DNA from: Lachnospiraceae bacterium
GTDB lineage: Bacteria > Bacillota > Clostridia > Lachnospirales > Lachnospiraceae
Direction: 5' to 3'
NCBI GenBank assembly: GCA_017540265.1
Contig: JAFYBJ010000062.1
Location: 1-56,380, forward strand
Length of the DNA: 56,380 nucleotides
Made by a program: the position numbers and the translations under genes. The notes below the pieces were generated by a model. That model saw nothing but the letters and a program-made list of their open reading frames with translations. It had not been told where the DNA came from and did not search any database. Position 1 is the stretch's first letter. Each line of letters starts with the position of its first letter. Shown here piece after piece: positions 6,484-14,735 of this stretch.

Positions 6484-7980
6484 ATGGCCAGTAATCAGAT
6501 AAAAAACAACAGATATAAAGCAAACAAAGGCCAGACAAGATGGGCAACAACAGAAGAGATACAGCGTTCCGCCACAAAGGTGGATCTCCATGCTGACCGT
6601 TATCCCACGGCAGGTATCCCCATAATGTCTGACGGTAATACGGCATATCTGGACGGAACGGATACACATACCCTGATCTTCGGTGCGACAGGTTCAAAGA
6701 AGACACGTACCTTCGTTATGCCTACCATCAACATGATGATCAGAGCCGGCGAGACCTTCGTGGTTACCGACCCTAAGGCCGAGCTTTATGTTCGTACCGC
6801 AGGCTTTGCAAAAGAAAGAGGTTACAAGCTGGTAGTCCTCAACTTCCGTGATATCGGCTACGGCGATATGTGGGATCCTTTAGCTCTGCCTTTTGAGTAT
6901 TACACACACGGCAGAAAAGACGAAGCCAACAACCTTATAAACGACCTTGCTGCAACGCTTTCAGCCAGACAGAAAGAGAATTCCACGGATCTTCTCTACC
7001 CCCTTATGGCAGAAACGCTGCTTACCGCAAATATGTACCTTCTCTTTGAAGCAGCACAGGCTGAGGGTGCAGTTAATATGCGAAGCCTCACAGCCCTCTG
7101 CTCACAGTCCGCACTTGAATCTCTTAAGACTCTAGCAGGAAAGATGAGCTCACAGAACACCATCGGTATGCTCTTTAAGGGCACACTTCTTGGCGAGAAC
7201 GAGAAGACCATCGGTTCCATTATGTCAGTCCTTTACGGAATGGTCTCAATCTTCAACCTCAATAAGAGACTTACCGATATGCTCTGCCACAACACCTTTG
7301 ACATGAGAATGTTCGGTCATGAAAAGACAGCCGTATATATCATCGTTCCCGATGAGAAGACCACCTGTCACTTCCTCGTAACAATGTTCATCAAGCAGGT
7401 ATATGAAATACTTATCGGTGAGGCTCAGAAGCAGCCTACACTCTCCCTTCCGGTACGAGTTAATTTCGTTCTGGACGAGTTCTGTAACATACCTAAGATC
7501 CCTGATATGCCTTCGATGATATCGGCAGGTCGAAGCCGAAACATGCGCTTCTACCTTATCGTTCAGTCCATACACCAGTTAAAGGGCCGTTACGGAGAGG
7601 ATGCTGATACCATAAAGGGTAACTGCGATAACTGGATATTCTTAACCAGCCGAGAGCGCGACCTTCTTACCGAAATGAGTTTCCTCTGCGGCGAGATAGA
7701 TGCCTGGGGTCCCGCAGGTCCCGAGAAACGTCCGCTTATCTCCATCGCAGAGCTCCAGCGTTTCAATAAGCAGAAGGGTGAGGTTCTTATACTTCACGGC
7801 CGTGAATATCCTTTCATCACCTATATGGCTGATATCGATATGTATCCCGATTTCAGGAACTACAGGGTTGTGCCTATCCCTCCCATCGAGATACCTCACG
7901 TTCCTACCTTCGACGTGATCAAATTCACAACAAAGAACGCATTCCTTCCTGACGGCGTTCCTTTCAACGAGCCCGACTGA
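6484..7980 (+). CDS. VirD4/TraG-type (coupling-protein-like) ATPase lacking membrane segments
   Basis: A 498-residue protein of the type IV coupling-protein family. The P-loop is at residues 67-74 but reads GATGSKKT, with Lys where the family usually has Gly before the catalytic Lys. D-P-K-A-E-L follows at 96-101, Walker B V-N-F-V-L-D-E at 326-332 with the family signature D-E-F-x-N-I-P-K-I-P-D, and a Q-S-I-H-Q sensor-like motif at about 361. These resemble the CD1115-type VirD4 proteins of clostridial conjugative elements. Those, however, carry N-terminal transmembrane helices, which are absent here. No relaxase, VirB4, VirB6 or recombinase gene is nearby. It is preceded by 5600-6463 and ends at a strong terminator. 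Whether it moves DNA, protein or neither is unknown. Confidence 0.85.
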   Translation: MASNQIKNNRYKANKGQTRWATTEEIQRSATKVDLHADRYPTAGIPIMSDGNTAYLDGTDTHTLIFGATGSKKTRTFVMPTINMMIRAGETFVVTDPKAELYVRTAGFAKERGYKLVVLNFRDIGYGDMWDPLALPFEYYTHGRKDEANNLINDLAATLSARQKENSTDLLYPLMAETLLTANMYLLFEAAQAEGAVNMRSLTALCSQSALESLKTLAGKMSSQNTIGMLFKGTLLGENEKTIGSIMSVLYGMVSIFNLNKRLTDMLCHNTFDMRMFGHEKTAVYIIVPDEKTTCHFLVTMFIKQVYEILIGEAQKQPTLSLPVRVNFVLDEFCNIPKIPDMPSMISAGRSRNMRFYLIVQSIHQLKGRYGEDADTIKGNCDNWIFLTSRERDLLTEMSFLCGEIDAWGPAGPEKRPLISIAELQRFNKQKGEVLILHGREYPFITYMADIDMYPDFRNYRVVPIPPIEIPHVPTFDVIKFTTKNAFLPDGVPFNEPD

Positions 7981-8007
7981 TCATTCTAAAAAGGATATTA
8001 CAAACAC

Positions 8008-8041
8008 AAAAACCGGAACCCCCATTCAGGTTCCGGTTTTT
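8008..8041. terminator. Bidirectional terminator between convergent genes
   Basis: A perfect 13-base inverted repeat, AAAAACCGGAACC (8008-8020) and GGTTCCGGTTTTT (8029-8041), with an 8-base loop. The A-tract on the left and T-tract on the right serve the plus-strand ATPase gene and the minus-strand phosphodiesterase gene. Confidence 0.9.
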
Positions 8042-8069
8042 CATTTATATCACTGAAGCGATCCTTACC

Positions 8070-9950
8070 TTAATCTTTCCATATATCTTCAAGCCGCGCT
8101 TCCAAAACTTCAAATTCCGTGCGTGAGTCAAGCTCTTCCCTCACAAGTAAAGCCAGTTCTATTTCATCCGTGATCACTGCATCTATATTACTGTCAAGAA
8201 ACTTTTGCATGCCGTCCTTTGAATTTACTGTCCAGACTATCGCAGTTTTACCGGCACTATGTATCTGATTTATCCTTATATCGGTCGCCATCTTCTCTTC
8301 CATGATAAGCAGGTCACAATTGAGATTTGCTACGTTTCCTATACCTGCAAAAAACAGCGTTCCGGTCTCAAATTCCGGATAATTTGTTTCCGCATAATCG
8401 ATCACTTTATAGGACAGGGATATCAGCACAACATCCGACACACAGTCTTTTTCCTTAACGATCTTCACTATATCATCGACCATACGCTGATCGGCAGTTT
8501 TTCCCTTAAGCTCTATAAACAGCTTTTCCTTCCCCTTAATGATATCCAGCATTTCCTCTATGGTTACCACGGAATGAGACTCACCATTTCCCGTCGTATC
8601 AGCGATCTTTAGTTCTTTTATCTCATCCATTGTCATCTCTCCCGGCGCCTTTGCCACACCGGTTAAGCGCTTAAAATCATCATCATGATTTATGATATAA
8701 TGCCCGTCCTTTGTACGCTGCACATCTATTTCACTTGCATAACACCCCTGCTCTATAGCAAGCTCCAGTCCCTCTTTTGAATTCTCTGATGCCATTGTCC
8801 CGCCTGCTCTGTGCGCGATAATTTTTACAGGCTCCTCCCTCTCGATGATAAAGTTATAACAGATGCCTAAAACAAGTGATAATAAGGCAACTCCGGCACT
8901 TACGGCGATCATTACGATAAGCTTCCAGAAATATCTGCTCTTTTTGGGGCGCTCAGGATAGCTTTCCTTTTTTTCGCCGGTAAAATCCAGATAATATCTG
9001 GTAAAGCGAAGCATAAAATAAGTACTGCAAAGCATTGTGGTGACACCATAGAGATATCCGCCCATAAGTACGACAAATGCGGAAAGTGTGCGGTATAAGA
9101 TAACAAATCCCTCTGTATCGGATATCATTCCGGTTTCCGCAATCTTCTCAACATCGATCACCAGATCATGCGGAAGCGTGCTTCCCATCCTTTCAATAAA
9201 AACCCCCGGCAAGTATTGAAACAGCATATAAACCATTATCCTGATAAAGACCAGGATAAGATAGAGGCCCGTTAATGAAAAAGCTAACTTCTTTCCGTGT
9301 TTTTTTATTATCTCCGCAGATTTCTTCATGCCCTCGGATGGTGACAAACCGTCCAGTAAAACTGCATGAAGTGTAAAACAGTATCTGTAAGCCGCCCATA
9401 CCAGCAAAAGAAGCAGTATTATGTAGCTTACCGCATACAGCGTCTTTTGTACTACTACATCCAGAATGAAATTAGGAATTCTAAATGACCTGGTCAGACT
9501 GATGGAAAAGCCTATACCTGTAAGCGGAACTGCGATAAAGATGAAGACAATAACCAGCAATCCAAAAGGCGTGGCAAAACGTTTAAGCGAACATATCCCC
9601 ATTTTAAGCTCATGTATTATACTGGCTCTCTTTCCGCAAAAAATATCGGAACACAGATATATCTTTGAAAGTAACTCGACCACCACATAGCTAAATACCA
9701 GTATCATTCCAAGTATAAACAATACCGGTCCACGCCAGCTAAGCAGCATATCCCTTATATTTGCTGTGGTGAGCGCCCCTCCCGCAGTTTCCGCTATACC
9801 GGACATGATCTTTAGCATAACCCACGAAACGGCAGCAAGTACCGTTGCAGTCAGCATGTGAAATGTCCACGCCTCCGGAAGAGCCTCGTATACAAGCCTT
9901 TTAAAACTTACATTTTTCTGTACTATTGCAGTTTCTTTTTTTTTCTTCAT
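8070..9950 (-). CDS. Membrane-anchored glycerophosphodiester phosphodiesterase
   Basis: A 626-residue protein. The first 370 residues contain about seven hydrophobic helices, matching the GPDPase membrane domain found in Firmicutes. Residues about 375-626 are the catalytic TIM barrel. H-R-A-G-G (380-384), the metal-binding E-I-D (407-409), N-H-D-D-D (421-425, with the second catalytic His), then E-L-K-G-K and a late I-V-W-T-V-N motif are all in order. It should hydrolyse glycerophosphodiesters to sn-glycerol-3-phosphate and an alcohol. With the catalytic domain after the last helix, it could act on teichoic acid or phospholipid head groups. It follows the glycosyltransferase at 9982 by 31 bases. 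No strong ribosome site precedes the ATG. Confidence 0.9.
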   Translation of the reverse strand: MKKKKETAIVQKNVSFKRLVYEALPEAWTFHMLTATVLAAVSWVMLKIMSGIAETAGGALTTANIRDMLLSWRGPVLFILGMILVFSYVVVELLSKIYLCSDIFCGKRASIIHELKMGICSLKRFATPFGLLVIVFIFIAVPLTGIGFSISLTRSFRIPNFILDVVVQKTLYAVSYIILLLLLVWAAYRYCFTLHAVLLDGLSPSEGMKKSAEIIKKHGKKLAFSLTGLYLILVFIRIMVYMLFQYLPGVFIERMGSTLPHDLVIDVEKIAETGMISDTEGFVILYRTLSAFVVLMGGYLYGVTTMLCSTYFMLRFTRYYLDFTGEKKESYPERPKKSRYFWKLIVMIAVSAGVALLSLVLGICYNFIIEREEPVKIIAHRAGGTMASENSKEGLELAIEQGCYASEIDVQRTKDGHYIINHDDDFKRLTGVAKAPGEMTMDEIKELKIADTTGNGESHSVVTIEEMLDIIKGKEKLFIELKGKTADQRMVDDIVKIVKEKDCVSDVVLISLSYKVIDYAETNYPEFETGTLFFAGIGNVANLNCDLLIMEEKMATDIRINQIHSAGKTAIVWTVNSKDGMQKFLDSNIDAVITDEIELALLVREELDSRTEFEVLEARLEDIWKD

Positions 9951-9981
9951 TTTTCACACAGCTTTCATTAACCTGTTGTTT

Positions 9982-10926
9982 TTAGTGCACTTTCCTGTAT
10001 TTCAGAGCTGATACATACCTCGCAATGCTTTCACGGGGAGCAGCTTTAGGAAGTCCCATTATCCTGGCAACTTTTTCATCCGAAGGATAACTGCCGTTTT
10101 TAATATAATGATCGTAAAGCCACAGCATGGTCCTTTTCTTCTCAGCCGGCATATGCCATAGTACCACCCTGTTAAAACGGTAATTCGTTCCCGAAAGATA
10201 AAAATTCCTTATAGTCCAGAAACGGCAGACATATGCATTCGCAGGCGCAGCCTTAAGCTCCTCATCCCTGTCTGCAGCTGCGGAAGTGATATGCTCATCA
10301 TTAAAATTTACAAGGTCACTAACCTTGGCGCTGTCTGCCATCACCTTCCTGCAGCCCTCAAAAAGACGTCTTAAGGTCTTTACCCTGCAGCCTGTAAATT
10401 CTCCACCCCAATGTGTAAAATACCTTCTTTCCCCGTATATCTTCTCCAGATTATCCAGTATCACCTTTCTCTCCGGATTATCACAGGAATGCTGAACATC
10501 ATATAAGAGCAGTCTGTCATCCATTTCTTCAAACAGAGGCCTTAAACTGCCTGCACAATATATATCGGTATCAAGCATGAGGATCCGGTCCATGTCATCC
10601 AAATGCTCTGAAAGATATTCCATTACATCATAGCGGTATTGGACTATCCCCCAGGCGAAAGAGGATCCTATCGCATATTTTCCAAAGGGAAGGTATATAA
10701 GCTCTACCCCTTCTTTTTCAAAGGCGGCCCTCCACTCAACACTCATGTCCCAGTTTATGAAAAGAAGAAGCTTCATTTCCTTTAATCCGCCATTGATCCT
10801 CAGAGATGAAAAACATACCAGGGAATTTTTTATGTAAAGCTCTACCGCCGCATCCGGTGAAGATACACCTGTCTGTGTTGTTGTAACTGTCTCAGGCTTT
10901 GCCAGCATATTAATGATATAGTCCAT
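9982..10926 (-). CDS. Glycosyltransferase with GT-A-type DxD motif
   Basis: A 314-residue soluble protein with GGAGAG before the ATG. It has a Rossmann-like first part (residues about 40-110) and the metal/nucleotide-sugar motif L-M-L-D-T-D-I-Y near residue 118. A central W-G-G-E-F-T-G phrase follows, then N-F-N-D-E-H, which resembles the acceptor/His-Asp parts of GT8 and related GT-A enzymes. The late H-M-P segment may be the metal-binding histidine. The first 50 residues (Thr-rich, then V-E-L-Y-I-K-N-S-L) handle the sugar-nucleotide base in such folds. The sugar is not predictable. It is probably co-transcribed with the membrane phosphodiesterase downstream, which suggests a cell-envelope glycolipid or teichoic acid context. 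Confidence 0.75.
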   Translation of the reverse strand: MDYIINMLAKPETVTTTQTGVSSPDAAVELYIKNSLVCFSSLRINGGLKEMKLLLFINWDMSVEWRAAFEKEGVELIYLPFGKYAIGSSFAWGIVQYRYDVMEYLSEHLDDMDRILMLDTDIYCAGSLRPLFEEMDDRLLLYDVQHSCDNPERKVILDNLEKIYGERRYFTHWGGEFTGCRVKTLRRLFEGCRKVMADSAKVSDLVNFNDEHITSAAADRDEELKAAPANAYVCRFWTIRNFYLSGTNYRFNRVVLWHMPAEKKRTMLWLYDHYIKNGSYPSDEKVARIMGLPKAAPRESIARYVSALKYRKVH

Positions 10927-11236
10927 CCACTCTCTCCGTTTTATATAATCATGTTTTATCTTTTTATTTCTTCGTTATTGCTTTAAAACAGGTTATATGA
11001 ATTATTTTTGTCAGAAAACCCCTGCAATTCTGCAGGATCCCACTTCATACGGCAAATTATACGTCATGTATTATTTAAACTTACTTTAACTTTTAAGGAA
11101 CTGGCTTAGTTTAATTTAGCTTTAATCTTCCTTGCATTTTCCTTTTCAAAAGTTTACCCCGGCATGCACGCTGCAAATGTGATGCCGGGGTTTAACTTTA
11201 CATTTTCAGATTATGTAAACCATGACTTAATTACTT
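10927..11236. other. Intergenic region with two hairpins
   Basis: No open frame of note. It holds a perfect CCTGCA-ATTC-TGCAGG hairpin at 11021-11036 with no T-tract, an AT-rich stretch at about 11040-11150 and the terminator-like hairpin at 11156-11191. Confidence 0.6.
11156..11191 (-). terminator. Terminator-like hairpin after the dynamin-like gene
   Basis: ACCCCGGCAT (11156-11165) pairs with ATGCCGGGGT (11182-11191) around a 16-base loop. On the minus strand it is followed by AAACTTTTG, so the T-tract is weak. It lies 46 bases after the dynamin gene stop. Confidence 0.5.
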
Positions 11237-13753
11237 TCAGTCTTTTTTCTTCTCTCCCCAAATCTTGCGGTTGAGTTCCTCATCCTTTGCCCCTATCATA
11301 TCAAGGACATCCTTCGCCTTCTTCTGTTCTTCCGCTGCCTTGTTCTCGTCCTTAAGAAGGAGTTCGAGTGAACCTGAAATGGTCTCTATATTGTTTTTAA
11401 ATTCTTCTACCATCTCGGCCGTACGCTGACGTGCCACACGGATTATCTCTTCCTTATAGGCAACAAACTGCTCTACCGTCTGGGCATTGAACGCACGCTC
11501 AAGATCCCTCTTATAAGCTTTTTTATCCATCGTATTAAAGATCAGGATCGCCTTCTGCTCGTTGATATAATCATTCATCTTAAGCGCTGTAAGCTCTGAA
11601 GGAGGGATCTCCGTCTCGGATATATCCGCTATCCTCCTGATAAGACCTTCATCTATGCCCTTATATTCCTTTATACGCTTAACGATTATCGCTTTAAGCT
11701 CATTTACCTGCGCCGCCAGTATATTGCCCCTTATGCGCTTGTAAACATCATCGATCTCCTGCAGGAACCTGTTCAGTTCGCTGATTATGATCTCATTCTT
11801 CTTTTCGAATATCTCGGGCTTTAATGCTATCCACTGCATCTTATCCGCCTGACGGCTGGCCGCTTCCTGGCGCTTTTCTATCTCGTGGACAAGTTCCTTT
11901 ATCTCTGTCACCTGGGTTTCAAGGGAATCATCTGTAATACGGGCCACGAACTCATCATGTGCGCTCTCTATATCCTGCACCATGCTGGTCTTCATGATCT
12001 CGATATTCTTTTCGATGTGTTCCTTTGAAAGCCTTGCCTGAGTCTCTATAGCCTCATAATCCACGCGTACAAAGTTTATGAGATTCTCTATGCTGTCATA
12101 AAGGCCCTTTGCCTTAACCGCCAGGGCATACTTGCGGGCATATTTGATTATCTCCTCCTCGATGGCATACATACCGGAATTGATATACATCCTGCGCACC
12201 ACGCCGTCAAGGGAACTGCCGCATTCCTTTGCAACCCTTTCAGAATCTGCTATAAGCTCCTTAGTCTCGAAATCAGCATTTGCAAGCTTATCGTAACGGT
12301 AAAACATACCGCTGTCAGCCTGTATGCTGGAAGGAGTTTCCGTAAAAGGATCCACCGTAGGCTCGTTATTTATCTCATTTTTATGATTTGCAAGCCAGGT
12401 ACGTTCATCATCAAGGTCAATATTATTCTGTATCGCCTTGCTTATATATGCAGCTTTGGAGGAAACAAAGAAGAGCCTTGCCTGGGAGAGATCGATCTCC
12501 ATATCCTCCTCGTCACATATCTTATCTTCTTCTTTTAAGGATACTTTTACCTTTTTATTCCTTAAAAGCTTAAGATCTTTGCTGGTCTTTGTATCCGCCT
12601 GGTTTATCACATGGAAGGATCTCGCCAGATCTATGGAAACACCGTCATCATTCTTTGAACCGTCCCTGAAGCCGTTTATAAGCTTGTAAAGCACGGAATT
12701 ACCGGTGCCTTCCATCTTTGTGGGTTCATACATGACGATCAGTATGGAATTCGTCTGCTGCTGCAGTGCTTCCTTAAGTATGAGCAGGTGCTCCGCCGAA
12801 TTGGAATCTGTTCCCGGCGTATCAAAGAAAGTGAAATTTATATCCCTGCAGATCGGAATGGGATAACCCACATCGATAACACCATCTATATATCCGCTGC
12901 CATCCGGGGTCTCGTGGTTAGGCACATCATTGAGGCGTTTTAATATCCTGCAGAGCTGTTCATGCTGCCTGAGTCCCAGTTCAGCCACGGAAGATGTTTC
13001 CAGCTCCAGCATGCGTTTTATGCTTTCTTCCGCCGCACCCTGGTTCTTTACAAGCTCAAACTGTGATATTGCCTCATTCCATATTATCTGTACGCATTCA
13101 TCCTTGCCTTCAAGAGAAGAACGGAGGGTAAATGCAACCTGAGGTATCTCCACATTATGGATCTTGAACATCTTCGCAGTTTCGGAATTGATGCTCTCGG
13201 GAAGGATGCGCTTTCCTATTATCGCATTTATGAACGTTGATTTACCGGCCGAATAGGTTCCGACAAGGCAGAGATTAACTTCATCCTGATCCAGCACAGC
13301 CTTACGCTCATCAAAGAGCTTTCTGCGAAGCCTGAACATCTGCTTTGTTTCCTGATTCTGAAGTTCAGACTCAAAGGATCCCAGAGCTTCATCACAGAAT
13401 TCACTGATAGCCTGATATATTTCAGAGACATTGGGAAGCTCTATGTATTCGGATATTTTAAAGATCTCCTTGCCCTTTTCTGTATTGTAATCAGCCACTT
13501 TTTTCCGGAAATCCTCGTAATCTATCTTTGTACCCTTAAAGGTAAGATTAACATTGTCCTTGAAAAACTGTTCCCATATATCATCGAAAAAACCTGTACC
13601 CTGATTCTGCAGAAGGAATTCTCCCGAACCCGGCGAGTACTTCACAAGATGCGGACAATCCTCATACGGGATCTCTGCGAATTCTCCTTTGAACCTTCCG
13701 AAAAACCGCACCTCCTTTTTTACAGGATGGTACATAATCATCAGTTCCTTCAT
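11237..13753 (-). CDS. Dynamin-like GTPase
   Basis: An 838-residue protein with GGAGG before the start. An N-terminal segment of about 100 residues precedes the GTPase domain. G1 is G-T-Y-S-A-G-K-S-T at 165-173, G3 is D-T-P-G at 311-314, and the G4-like motif is N-Q-A-D at 384-387. About 440 residues follow, rich in heptad-like Glu/Lys/Leu (for example about 580-700), as expected for the helical stalk of bacterial dynamin-like proteins. A charged Lys/Glu tail ends the protein. Bacterial dynamins remodel membranes during stress, phage attack or division (family knowledge). No second dynamin gene is adjacent, so this may act alone or as a homo-oligomer. It has its own promoter and terminator. 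Confidence 0.88.
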   Translation of the reverse strand: MKELMIMYHPVKKEVRFFGRFKGEFAEIPYEDCPHLVKYSPGSGEFLLQNQGTGFFDDIWEQFFKDNVNLTFKGTKIDYEDFRKKVADYNTEKGKEIFKISEYIELPNVSEIYQAISEFCDEALGSFESELQNQETKQMFRLRRKLFDERKAVLDQDEVNLCLVGTYSAGKSTFINAIIGKRILPESINSETAKMFKIHNVEIPQVAFTLRSSLEGKDECVQIIWNEAISQFELVKNQGAAEESIKRMLELETSSVAELGLRQHEQLCRILKRLNDVPNHETPDGSGYIDGVIDVGYPIPICRDINFTFFDTPGTDSNSAEHLLILKEALQQQTNSILIVMYEPTKMEGTGNSVLYKLINGFRDGSKNDDGVSIDLARSFHVINQADTKTSKDLKLLRNKKVKVSLKEEDKICDEEDMEIDLSQARLFFVSSKAAYISKAIQNNIDLDDERTWLANHKNEINNEPTVDPFTETPSSIQADSGMFYRYDKLANADFETKELIADSERVAKECGSSLDGVVRRMYINSGMYAIEEEIIKYARKYALAVKAKGLYDSIENLINFVRVDYEAIETQARLSKEHIEKNIEIMKTSMVQDIESAHDEFVARITDDSLETQVTEIKELVHEIEKRQEAASRQADKMQWIALKPEIFEKKNEIIISELNRFLQEIDDVYKRIRGNILAAQVNELKAIIVKRIKEYKGIDEGLIRRIADISETEIPPSELTALKMNDYINEQKAILIFNTMDKKAYKRDLERAFNAQTVEQFVAYKEEIIRVARQRTAEMVEEFKNNIETISGSLELLLKDENKAAEEQKKAKDVLDMIGAKDEELNRKIWGEKKKD

Positions 13754-13886
13754 TTTTAACCTCCAAGAAGAAAAATCAGCTCTATGATCTCTCTGAGTCA
13801 GAAATTTGAAAGTAAATGCTTATGTTTTCCCTTCAAACTCCCCCCGATAACATTGTGTATTCCAATGCCATGAAAACACAATATAT

Positions 13887-13915
13887 AGTATATCCTAAAA
13901 TCATGATTAATACAA
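13887..13915 (-). promoter_or_regulatory. Candidate promoter of the dynamin-like gene
   Basis: On the minus strand TTGTAT, a 17-base spacer and TATACT lie just after the deoD terminator. They imply an untranslated leader of about 125 bases before the dynamin ATG at 13753. The -35 is weak. Confidence 0.45.
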
Positions 13916-13926
13916 GAAAGAATGCT

Positions 13927-13957
13927 AAAAAAGACACAGTCTTTAACGACTGTGCCC
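13927..13957 (-). terminator. Terminator of the sigma/anti-sigma/deoD unit
   Basis: CACAGTC (13935-13941) and GACTGTG (13948-13954) form a stem with a six-base loop. On the minus strand it is followed by a run of six T (complement of 13927-13932). Confidence 0.85.
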
Positions 13958-14000
13958 TGTTTAAATCTCTGTTTTGCTTTATAAAAACAACATCCGTCAT

Positions 14001-14723
14001 TTAATCAAGATCACACGATGTCCTGAGAGCTATCTCCATCATCTGCTTAAAACTCGTCTGCCTCTCTTCTGCGGAAAGAGCCTCCCCTTTAAGTATATGA
14101 TCAGATATGGTAAACATGCCAAGTGCCTTTTTCCCGGCCCTTGCAGCATTCATATAAAGAGCTGCTGTCTCCATCTCTATGCACAGCACTCCCATCTTTA
14201 TCCATTTGTCATTTGCATCCTTCTGATCATCATAGAAAGTATCGGAAGAAAGCACATTTCCCACATGATAAGATGCATTCAACGATTCCGCATTTGCAAC
14301 GGCCGTCCTCAGTATATGATAATCCGCAACCGGCGCGAAAACACCCGGAAGCTCAAACTGTCTTGCGTAGGCCGAATTAGTCGAAGCCCCCAGAGCAAAT
14401 ACTATGTCCCTTACATTCACATCATTATTAATGGAACCTGCGGAACCTATACGGATGATATTCTCCACCCCGAAGAAATTATACAGTTCATAGCTGTATA
14501 TGCCTATGGACGGCATTCCCATTCCGCTGGCCATGACCGTCACTTTCTTCCCTTCGTAGGTACCTGTATATCCCTGCACTCCGCGCACATTATTTATGAG
14601 CTTTGCACCTTCAAGAAAATTCTCAGCTATGAATTTTGATCTTAACGGGTCACCCGGCATGAGCACGGTCTTTGCAAAGTCTTCAGGTGTCGCATTTATA
14701 TGAGGTGTGGGATATGCTGTCAT
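14001..14723 (-). CDS. deoD: Purine-nucleoside phosphorylase DeoD
   Basis: A 240-residue protein of the usual length for the hexameric PNP family. It begins M-T-A-Y-P-T-P-H-I-N-A and has the phosphate-binding M-P-G-D-P-L-R segment near residue 22. R-I-G-S-A-G-S (about 90-96), the substrate-binding E-M-E-T-A motif near residue 180 and the catalytic S-D-H region near 205 follow. It cleaves purine (deoxy)ribonucleosides with phosphate to the base and (deoxy)ribose-1-phosphate. AAGGAG precedes the ATG. The gene begins 12 bases after the RsgI-like gene, so it appears to be the last gene of the ECF sigma operon, an unusual neighbour for a salvage enzyme. Confidence 0.95.
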   Translation of the reverse strand: MTAYPTPHINATPEDFAKTVLMPGDPLRSKFIAENFLEGAKLINNVRGVQGYTGTYEGKKVTVMASGMGMPSIGIYSYELYNFFGVENIIRIGSAGSINNDVNVRDIVFALGASTNSAYARQFELPGVFAPVADYHILRTAVANAESLNASYHVGNVLSSDTFYDDQKDANDKWIKMGVLCIEMETAALYMNAARAGKKALGMFTISDHILKGEALSAEERQTSFKQMMEIALRTSCDLD

Positions 14724-14735
14724 ATTATGATCTCC

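Noticed and set aside
5600-7980. A complete conjugative element or type IV secretion locus
   Set aside because: Only the coupling-protein-like ATPase and one unknown gene are present; no relaxase, VirB4, VirB6, integrase or attachment site in the window.
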